Source: Noviherbaspirillum humi (GTDB taxonomy: Bacteria; Pseudomonadota; Gammaproteobacteria; Burkholderiales; Burkholderiaceae_D). From it: a DNA stretch of 64,000 nt. The stretch covers positions 372,001-436,000 of the forward strand of contig NZ_FZOT01000002.1 in NCBI RefSeq assembly GCF_900188095.1. The letters are read 5' to 3'. The notes below the pieces were generated by a model. It was not told the DNA's origin. It did not search any database and saw nothing but the letters and a program-made list of their open reading frames with translations. The stretch's first letter is position 1, and the number at the start of each line of letters is the position of its first letter. Both the position numbers and the translations under genes were made by a program. Of this stretch, positions 1-6,241 are shown in pieces.

Positions 1-1
1 T

Positions 2-1021
2 CGGTTCCTCGATCGCCTGCATGAGGTTCGGCAGCCACGAAGGCTCGCTCGCATGGCTTGACTGCTGGCGGCCCGAACCGGCATGCGCCGAATGCGCAGA
101 ATGGGTCGACTGTGACGACTCCTTCTCCGCCCCGGTTCCCGCAGCCGGGTCCTGCGGTCGTGCCGCCGCGCCTTGGCTTTCAGCGCCGCCGCGCATGGAC
201 TGCGCCATCGCGTCGGCCGGGCTGGCGCCGCCGGACACCGGTGCGCCCACCGGCGCTTCCGGCATCTGGCCCACGCGCCGCGCCTGCGGCGACTGCTGGT
301 CCAGACTGACTTCCTCGGCGACGCGGAAGCCGCTTTCATCCTTCGGTATGCCGGCGAGCGCATCCATGCGCGACAGCGAGGACGAAGACTGGGTAGCGGC
401 ACCGGCAGCCTGGCCCTGCTCCGCATTCCCCGGCTGCAGCCCGGTGCTCTGCGGCTGGCTGCCGCGGCCGAGCTGACCGGCATTGTCGGGCGTGGATGAC
501 ACCACCGCCATGCCCGGATCCTCGTTGCCGTCCCCGCCCTCGCTGCCGGCCGCATAGGACGAAGAAGAAGCCGCGGCGCTGGAAGCGGAGGCCGAAGCGG
601 CGGCATGTGCTGCCCGCGCACCATGCCGGCTTTCCAGGTGGCGCTTGAAGCGGACCAGGTCCTGCTGCAGGCGCTGGCTCAGAATGGCGCCTGCGTTGTC
701 CTGGGGCAGGCTGAAATCGCCGTCGATGGAGACGGCGATGCGGGCGCCATTGCCGCTCGGCGTGACATCCACCCGGCCTTCGTGCGGGAAGCGCAATCCG
801 CGCCAGGCGAAGCCCTGCCCCGGCCGGCTGTCCGTGATCTCCATTTCCCAGCTGACATCATGGCCGGCCAGCGTTGCCCGCCAGTGCAGATGCCGCTCGT
901 CTTCGCGGCGCACCTCGATCACGTCGCTGATGAACTGCGGATACTCCTCGAAGCGCGTCAGCTCGCGGTAGGCGATATCCGGAGATGCATTGACGTCGAT
1001 AGTCTGGGCGATCCTGGCCAT
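2..1021 (-). CDS. SRPBCC (cyclase/dehydrase-type) protein with long disordered tail, 3' end outside window
   Basis: Read on the minus strand, an ATG at 1021 opens a frame with no stop down to the window edge (340 codons seen). GAGGAG lies 7 bases upstream. Residues 1 to about 145 (beginning MARIAQTIDVNASPDIAYRE) look like the SRPBCC/polyketide-cyclase helix-grip fold found in COG5637-type membrane-associated proteins: an early 'ASPDIAYRELTRFEEYPQF' stretch, then alternating strands with WRGLRF. From about residue 150 the chain becomes Ala/Ser/Gln/Gly-rich low complexity with SSSS, QQSS and HSAHSAH runs, probably disordered. No enzyme activity can be assigned, because this family binds hydrophobic ligands generically. 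It is divergent from the glycosyltransferase that follows. The family call is fairly safe; the function is unknown. Confidence 0.7.
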   Translation of the reverse strand, partial: MARIAQTIDVNASPDIAYRELTRFEEYPQFISDVIEVRREDERHLHWRATLAGHDVSWEMEITDSRPGQGFAWRGLRFPHEGRVDVTPSGNGARIAVSIDGDFSLPQDNAGAILSQRLQQDLVRFKRHLESRHGARAAHAAASASASSAAASSSSYAAGSEGGDGNEDPGMAVVSSTPDNAGQLGRGSQPQSTGLQPGNAEQGQAAGAATQSSSSLSRMDALAGIPKDESGFRVAEEVSLDQQSPQARRVGQMPEAPVGAPVSGGASPADAMAQSMRGGAESQGAAARPQDPAAGTGAEKESSQSTHSAHSAHAGSGRQQSSHASEPSWLPNLMQAIEEP

Positions 1022-1395
1022 GATGGTCTCCTCGGAAAAAGTGCTGTGTCACGCCACACGCATGATTGCCGCATGCAAGACGGGCGAAGCATTTTTGCAA
1101 GTTCCATACCATTGCCTTTTACGCGCATGCGCGCGTTACCGCCCGCTCCTTCCATGTAAGTCTTACAGAGCTATATCCGCGATGGGCGCTCAACGAACAC
1201 CGCAGCGCGGCGTCTGCTCGCAGCGTGCTTTCCGCTTGCTCCGGCAAGTGCTCATCGGCCTTGTGGCCGACCTCGGCTTTCCGGCCTGAAACCCATTTGC
1301 GGTGGAACAGGACTTGCATCTCGCCTGCCATCGGCCGCGCGGCATGGATGTCGAACGCCGCGGCATTGCACCGGAATTCACGCAGGATATGGGTC
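1022..1395. other. Intergenic stretch between divergent genes
   Basis: This 374-base gap separates the SRPBCC gene (minus) from the glycosyltransferase (plus), so it should hold two divergent promoters. I see no clear -35/-10 pair, tRNA or terminator. The open frames here lack codon character and recognisable sequence. Confidence 0.4.
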
Positions 1396-2523
1396 ATGTC
1401 TAAAGTCCTTACTTTCTCCCGAAGCCGCCGCCGTCCTTTCATCGTCAACGAAGAGCAATTGCTGGGCGTGGCTGCTTGGCATGGGTCGCGCCGCATGAAC
1501 GGCGACTTGGCTGCGATGCATGCCGGAAGCGCCCGGCTTGATCACGGCGGCATGCCGGAGCTTCTGGCTTCGGTCATCGTCCCGGCGATGGCGTCGCCCG
1601 AAATGCTGAACCGCTGCCTGGCCAGCCTGGCCCTGCAGGAATTCGATTGCCCGCGCTTCGAAGTGATCGTGGTCGACATGCGGGCCGACGAAGCCACCCG
1701 GGAAGTGATAGAGCGCTGGCGAGTCCATACCGCGCTGACCGGCCCGCACATCATCTCGCTGCCGTCGCCGGCGCATGAAGGCCTGGCTGCTGCCCGCAAC
1801 CGCGGCTGGCGCGTGGCGCGCGGCGCCATCGTGGCATTCATCGATGAAGATGCGGTGGCGCGCTCGGACTGGCTGGCCCATGGGCTGCAGGCCTTTCGCG
1901 GAAACGTGCAGGCCGCCTGGGGACGCCTGGCCACCGCGCGCCATGAGCCCGAGCCGCGCGGCGACGGCGACGGCGAAGCGGGCGATGTCATCCCATCCAA
2001 TTTCTTCTGCCGCAGACATGTGTTGAATGAGATCGACGGCTTCGACGAGCGCTTCTCGCTAGGCTGGCGCGAGAGCGCGGACTTCTACTTCCGCCTGCTG
2101 CAGAGCGAAGCCCGGGTGGCGCAGGCGCCGCAAGCGCTGATCAGCCGCACGCCGCTCAACCGGGCCATCTCGAGCGAACTGGCCGATCTGCGCAAGATGC
2201 AATACGACGCGCTGCTCTTCAAGAAGCATCCGGATTTTTTCCGGCAGAAGCTGGGCGCCAGCGTGCCCTGGCATTTCTACCTGATCGTGGCCATGCTCGG
2301 CGTGTTCGCAGCCAGCCTGTGGCTGCATGCGTATGATGCGATGGCCATGAGCGCCACGGTGTGGACCATCATGACGACGCGGCTGTGTCTGCGCCGCATT
2401 GCCGCGCAGTCGGCGGCGCACCGCGATTCCGGGCGGGTCATACTGACATCGCTGCTGATGCCGCCGGTCGCGGTATTCTGGCGCATCGTCGGCGCGCTGC
2501 GCTTTCGAAGTGCCCTGCTATAG
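1396..2523 (+). CDS. Family 2 glycosyltransferase with C-terminal membrane segments
   Basis: A 375-residue protein. Residues about 58-250 form a GT-A domain: the opening strand LLASVIVPAMASPEMLNRC, the EVIVVD strand near residue 90, AAARNRGW near 131-138, and an acidic D150-E-D152 that fits the metal/nucleotide-sugar DxD motif. The later acceptor-side motif reads GWRESADFYFRL, so the usual ED pair is altered. After residue about 300 two hydrophobic stretches (near 303-325 and 350-373) suggest membrane anchoring. The frame stays open upstream to 1066, but I chose ATG 1396 because AGGA sits 8 bases before it and the upstream translation is unconvincing. It probably transfers a sugar to a cell-surface glycan or lipid; donor and acceptor are unknown. 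Confidence 0.8.
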   Translation: MSKVLTFSRSRRRPFIVNEEQLLGVAAWHGSRRMNGDLAAMHAGSARLDHGGMPELLASVIVPAMASPEMLNRCLASLALQEFDCPRFEVIVVDMRADEATREVIERWRVHTALTGPHIISLPSPAHEGLAAARNRGWRVARGAIVAFIDEDAVARSDWLAHGLQAFRGNVQAAWGRLATARHEPEPRGDGDGEAGDVIPSNFFCRRHVLNEIDGFDERFSLGWRESADFYFRLLQSEARVAQAPQALISRTPLNRAISSELADLRKMQYDALLFKKHPDFFRQKLGASVPWHFYLIVAMLGVFAASLWLHAYDAMAMSATVWTIMTTRLCLRRIAAQSAAHRDSGRVILTSLLMPPVAVFWRIVGALRFRSALL

Positions 2524-2549
2524 CGGCGGCGCAGGAAACGATCGGGAAG

Positions 2550-2843
2550 TCACCAGGCCCAGCATACGAGACGGGATGCGGCCGAATCGAAATACAGCGA
2601 CTTCCACGGGATGGCGAGTTCGCCGCCCGCATTGCATGCCAGCACCACGTAGCGCAGCTGCTGAGTGCGTGCGTCGATCATCATGTGCAGCACGCTTCCC
2701 AGCACGGTGCCATCGCGCATGGCAACGCTGCAGCCTTCCATCATGCGCGCCACGCCGGACTGCGTTGCATGCACCCGCGTCAGCCGGCGCGCAGTGGCAG
2801 CCATGGGCGATCCCGTCAGGCTGCCGGTGTGTGAATGAAGCAT
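2550..2843 (-). CDS. Small PRC-barrel-like protein
   Basis: A 97-residue protein starting at ATG 2843 with AGGGAGG 6 bases upstream. The central and C-terminal part matches the PRC-barrel pattern: GCSVAMRDGTVLGSVLHMM, then a strand with RYVVLACNAGG, then LAIPWKSLYFDS, which is the usual 'iPW..l' closing motif. PRC-barrel domains occur in RimM, in photosynthetic reaction centre subunit H and in many small stress proteins of this type. It ends tail to tail with the glycosyltransferase and is probably transcribed with the membrane protein just upstream (18-base gap). No catalytic role is implied. Confidence 0.72.
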   Translation of the reverse strand: MLHSHTGSLTGSPMAATARRLTRVHATQSGVARMMEGCSVAMRDGTVLGSVLHMMIDARTQQLRYVVLACNAGGELAIPWKSLYFDSAASRLVCWAW

Positions 2844-2861
2844 GAGCCTCCCTGTGCTGGT

Positions 2862-3686
2862 TCAGGATGGCCGGCCCGCCCTTTCCGCGGCCCAGCTGAC
2901 CCGGCGCGAGCCGGCGGCGCCGAGCGCACCGCCGCTGATGCCGAGGACCAGAGCCAGTGCCACCGCACCGAAAACGATCCAGGCGGTCGCGCCGACTGTC
3001 CTGACAGCATTATCGGCGTTGGCTCTGCCGCCGGCGGAGGCATTCGCAGGCAATCCCGATATGATCAAAGCCTGGTCGGCAATGATGCCGGCCCGCTCCT
3101 GCGGCACCCCGGCAAGCGTCAGCCGCTGCACCGCCGCTTCGCGATCGCCGCTGCGGATGGCACGCTGCAGATCGGCCATTGCAGCGGCATCGAGTCTTCC
3201 GGCCTGGCTATGCAGCATGGCGGCCAGGGGCGAGTCGGGCACGGTCAGCGCGCCGCGCGCCATCTGCCCCATGTTGCTGAAGACACCGCTCAGCATGCTG
3301 CTGCCAATGGAGGTCGCCATCACGGCGAACAGGATGGTGGTCACCGCCCAGGATACGGCGCCATGCAGCACGCCGTCCGATTTCCGCTTGAGGCCCGACA
3401 TCCGGGCTGCCACATATCCCCCGACGAAGGCGGACACCAGCATGGTCAGGCCGGCCCATAGCAGCGAGCCCACGCCCGGCCCACCATTGCCTTCGGCGGG
3501 CTCGAGGCTGGACAGGCCGGCGGCAATGCCGAGCAGCGTCAGCGCCAGCTGCACGGAGATGCCGACGGCAACGCCGGCCAGCACCGCGCCCCACCGTATC
3601 GCCGGCAAAAGAGGACGTCGTATGGCATTTCCGGTATGGTCGAGCGCATCGATTTGACGGCCGGTGTAATGCACCTCGTTTGCCAT
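2862..3686 (-). CDS. Integral membrane protein of unknown function
   Basis: A 274-residue protein starting at ATG 3686 behind GGGAGAA. It shows about four hydrophobic segments: near residues 30-57 (WGAVLAGVAVGISVQLALTL), 72-95, 108-135, and 232-258. A soluble region of about 80 residues lies between the third and fourth, rich in Ala, Arg and Gln and with a helical pattern (DLQRAIRSGDREAAVQRL). Paired membrane and PRC-barrel genes are common in environmental Burkholderiales, but I do not recognise a named family. It sits 18 bases upstream of the PRC-barrel gene, likely in one transcript. Location: inner membrane. Confidence 0.7.
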   Translation of the reverse strand: MANEVHYTGRQIDALDHTGNAIRRPLLPAIRWGAVLAGVAVGISVQLALTLLGIAAGLSSLEPAEGNGGPGVGSLLWAGLTMLVSAFVGGYVAARMSGLKRKSDGVLHGAVSWAVTTILFAVMATSIGSSMLSGVFSNMGQMARGALTVPDSPLAAMLHSQAGRLDAAAMADLQRAIRSGDREAAVQRLTLAGVPQERAGIIADQALIISGLPANASAGGRANADNAVRTVGATAWIVFGAVALALVLGISGGALGAAGSRRVSWAAERAGRPS

Positions 3687-3878
3687 CGAGTTCTTCTCCC
3701 TTCGCTTGCAGTCTTTTCTGTTGGCATGGCGGCCCGGCGATGCGCTCGGCGGATCACCGATGGGCCGGTTCAGTCATTGGCCATGTCGGCCAAGCCGCGC
3801 AAGCGATCATGCGCCAGAGCGCATGGTGAATGGCCGCCCGACCGGCGCTGCGACGCTGTCCGGCCGGGCCGAGCCAGG

Positions 3879-4373
3879 CTAGCGGAAGCGCTCGACGACC
3901 TGGCCGTTGGCGACGCGCACCCGCTCGCCCACCTGCAGCATGCCGGCGTTGTCCTGAGCCAGCGTCTGCACCGCGCCGTTATCCATGCGCACGGTCACTC
4001 GATAGGTTTCGCCCCCCGCGGCGCGGCTATTGCGCTGCATCTGGTTGCCGGCATAGGCGCCGCCGGCTGCGCCGGCCACCGTTGCCGCGGTACGGCCGTT
4101 GCCGCTGCCTACCTGATTGCCGAGCAGGCCGCCGACGACCGCGCCAGCCACCGTGCCGAGGCCGATGCCGGGATTGTCGCGCGGAACCACTTCCACCGAT
4201 TGAACGACGCCCGTGCCTGATGCACTGCTGGTACTCATCGGCATGGAACCGCTGCCCATGCTGCTACTGCCCATGGGGCTGCCGCCCATCATGTTGCCGC
4301 CGGTAGAGCCGCAAGCGGTGAGAGCCAGCAGGCACATTCCCGCGAGGCCGGTTTTGATCTTGAGGTCAATCAT
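3879..4373 (-). CDS. Glycine-zipper outer-membrane lipoprotein (17 kDa antigen/SlyB-like)
   Basis: A 164-residue lipoprotein. The signal peptide ends in a lipobox, LTAC, with the lipidated cysteine at residue 21; AAGGAG lies 7 bases before ATG 4373. A Gly/Ser/Met-rich linker (about 24-45) is followed by a strand region (VVQSVEVVPRD) and a double glycine zipper at about 72-115, GAVVGGLLGNQVGSG then VAGAAGGAYAGNQMQ. That is the 2TM glycine-zipper motif of the Rickettsia 17 kDa antigen, SlyB and PcpY group. The C-terminus has YRVTVRMDNGAVQTL and VGERVRVANGQVV, also typical. It probably acts in outer-membrane integrity. It is divergent from the hemerythrin gene across a 412-base gap. Confidence 0.85.
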   Translation of the reverse strand: MIDLKIKTGLAGMCLLALTACGSTGGNMMGGSPMGSSSMGSGSMPMSTSSASGTGVVQSVEVVPRDNPGIGLGTVAGAVVGGLLGNQVGSGNGRTAATVAGAAGGAYAGNQMQRNSRAAGGETYRVTVRMDNGAVQTLAQDNAGMLQVGERVRVANGQVVERFR

Positions 4374-4785
4374 GATTAATCTCCTTCGTGGATGTGAACC
4401 GATTCATCGAGGCAAACTTTTTCGCCTGCCAGGAATCGCCTTGCACGTAACGAATGCAGATTGCATGCCACTTTGGCACGCTTGGCTATCAGAGGGCGGC
4501 AAGGAAAGAACGCGCTTTCGAAATCGCTCGCTTCGCTGTAAGTTTTACCGTGCTCTTGAAAAATGGATTTTCATTTCGCAATGACTGCGGGAACTATGCG
4601 GCGAACTGAGTTCGCGATTGAATGCGATGGCTGCTTCAACGGCTTGTGTTTCAAGGGAAGTTTCAAAAAGAACGCCGCCGCGAAGCGGGCTCGCCAAGGC
4701 GCTTCTGAAAAGGCATCGTTGGCATGGAGCTTGCGAAGCTTGCCTCTGGATCAACCCGGAAAACCGATAAGCCAAGGAGAAACGC
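4374..4785. other. Divergent intergenic region upstream of lipoprotein and hemerythrin genes
   Basis: 412 bases without a supported gene. It should carry promoters for both flanking genes. A TTGGCACGCTTGGC stretch at about 4473-4487 resembles a sigma-54 -24 box, but the GG-to-GC spacing is 8 rather than 10, so I do not call a promoter. The stretch is AT-richer than its neighbours near 4500-4570. Confidence 0.4.
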
Positions 4786-5421
4786 ATGCCTCGCAATGCC
4801 GCTACCAAGACCACTACCCGTGCGCCTGCCAAGGCGCCACTCAAGGCCGCAGCGAAGAAGGCACCGGCCAAGCGCGCCGCGCCGCGCAAGACTGCATCGG
4901 CCGCCAAGGACGCGCTGCTTCTGCTGAAGGAAGACCATGCCAAGGTCAAGAAGATGTTCGACCAGTTCGAGAAGCTGAAGAAGAAGGACGACAAGGTCGC
5001 AGAGATGCAGAAGCTGGTGGAAACCGCCTGCGCCGAGCTCACCATTCACGCCCAGGTGGAAGAGGAAATCTTCTATCCGGCGGCCCGTGCAGCCCTGAAG
5101 GAAGGAGACCTTCTGGACGAAGCCGAAGTCGAGCATGCTTCGGCCAAGCAGCTCATCACCGAACTTGCCGCCATGCGGCCGGGCGATGACCTGTACAAGG
5201 CAAAGTTCTCGGTGCTGGGCGAATACGTGCAGCACCACGTCGAAGAGGAAGAGAAGGAAATGTTTCCGAAGGTGAAGCGCGCGAAGCTTGACCTCGCCGG
5301 CCTGGCGGAACAGATCCAGCAGCGCAAGCAGGAGCTGCGCGAGGAACTCGGTCTGGACCGGGGCGCCGCCGGCATGGATGACGACATGGCCGACAAGCCG
5401 GCCCGTCGCAATCTGCATTGA
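4786..5421 (+). CDS. Hemerythrin-domain protein with Lys/Ala/Pro-rich N-terminal tail
   Basis: A 211-residue protein with AAGGAG upstream of ATG 4786. Residues 1-40 form a basic tail with repeated K-A-P/A-A-K units resembling histone H1/AlgP-like tails. Residues 42-170 are a four-helix hemerythrin-like domain: LKEDH (H51), IHAQVEEE (H88 and E92, the HxxxE pair), VEHASAK (H117) and QHHVEEEE (H150/H151, E155), so the di-iron ligand set looks complete. Such proteins bind O2 or NO or buffer iron and are often stress-induced. The tail could bind DNA or polyanions; that part is inference. The truncated Ku reading frame begins about 140 bases downstream, suggesting co-transcription. Confidence 0.85.
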   Translation: MPRNAATKTTTRAPAKAPLKAAAKKAPAKRAAPRKTASAAKDALLLLKEDHAKVKKMFDQFEKLKKKDDKVAEMQKLVETACAELTIHAQVEEEIFYPAARAALKEGDLLDEAEVEHASAKQLITELAAMRPGDDLYKAKFSVLGEYVQHHVEEEEKEMFPKVKRAKLDLAGLAEQIQQRKQELREELGLDRGAAGMDDDMADKPARRNLH

Positions 5422-5564
5422 TACGCATGCGGGACAGCGCCAATTCGCGCACGACGCGGGATGGCGCTTCACGTTCCACAGCCAGGTTCGGCAAGACCTC
5501 AACAGGAGTAGACGCGCCGGAAATCGCTGCGGTGCGTCTGAAGAACAAAAAGGAGAGACACCAA

Positions 5565-6161
5565 GTGATCGTGTCCAGCGAAAAATGGGGAGCCTGCCAT
5601 TCGGTGGATATCTTCGCCTTCGTCGCAGCAGACGACATTCCGCTCAGCCAGTTCGAAGCGCCGTTTTACCTAACGCCCGCGCCAGGGGAGGAGCGGGACT
5701 ATCATCTCTTGCATGAAACCCTGAACCGCACCGGCAAGGTGGGCATCGCCCACGTCGTCATCCGCCAGCGCCAGCAGCTCGCGGCGCTCATCCCCTGCGG
5801 TCCCGCGCTGATACTCAATACGCTGCGCTGGGACATCGGCCAGGGCGACGACATGATGCGCCATGAACCGGGAGGACCGGAACTGAGCAAGCAGGATCTG
5901 GAAACGGCTTGCAGGCTCGTGGACAGCATGACCAGAAAATGGGATATCGGGCAGTACCATCCTGCCTTCCGCGACGACATCCTTTCCCTGGTACGGCGAC
6001 GGGTCCGTTCCGGCGAGCCGGCTGCCATGCGCGCGGCAGCCGACACCGACGCGCAGTATGTCGAGCGCGTCAGGCCGAGGCCGCCGGCGCCGCAGCGTCA
6101 GGTTGACGCCCTGCCTCATCGTCGGGCGATGAAGCCGCGCTACCGACGCGTTCAGGCCTGA
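5565..6161 (+). CDS. N-terminally truncated Ku-like protein
   Basis: The frame is open from 5418, but Ku similarity begins only after about 5580. I chose GTG 5565 because AAAGGAGAG (5549-5557) lies 7-8 bases upstream. This gives 198 residues. Residues 12-90 match the second half of the bacterial Ku beta-barrel (SVDIFAFVAADDIP, FYLTPAP, LNRTGKVGIAHVVIR, LAALIPCGPALILNTLRW). Residues 107-150 match the following helical arm (SKQDLETACRLVDSMTRKW, YHPAFRDDIL). The first roughly 80-90 residues of a normal bacterial Ku (260-300 aa) are absent, and I find no remnant in any frame, since the hemerythrin gene occupies that place. A basic tail (KPRYRRVQA) ends it. No ligD is nearby. It may be a decayed gene or a minimal variant that has kept its own translation signal. 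Confidence 0.7.
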   Translation: MIVSSEKWGACHSVDIFAFVAADDIPLSQFEAPFYLTPAPGEERDYHLLHETLNRTGKVGIAHVVIRQRQQLAALIPCGPALILNTLRWDIGQGDDMMRHEPGGPELSKQDLETACRLVDSMTRKWDIGQYHPAFRDDILSLVRRRVRSGEPAAMRAAADTDAQYVERVRPRPPAPQRQVDALPHRRAMKPRYRRVQA

Positions 6162-6182
6162 ACGGAAACGGCAGGTGCTATC

Positions 6183-6207
6183 AGACCCGGCATGGCCTGC
6201 CGGGTCT
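6183..6207. terminator. Hairpin between convergent genes
   Basis: A perfect 10-bp stem (AGACCCGGCA / TGCCGGGTCT) closes a 5-base loop between the Ku-like gene and the convergent fusion gene. There is no long T-run, so it is a plausible but weak bidirectional terminator. Confidence 0.55.
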
Positions 6208-6241
6208 TCCTAAGTGGAAGCGAAGTGGAACCGGCGCGGCG

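Noticed and set aside
1066-1395. 110-codon extension of the glycosyltransferase
   Set aside because: No similarity or ribosome-binding site, whereas ATG 1396 has AGGA at good spacing.
4470-4490. Possible sigma-54 promoter TTGGCACGCTTGGC
   Set aside because: The GG-to-GC distance is 8 bases instead of 10 and the -12 box lacks TTGC.
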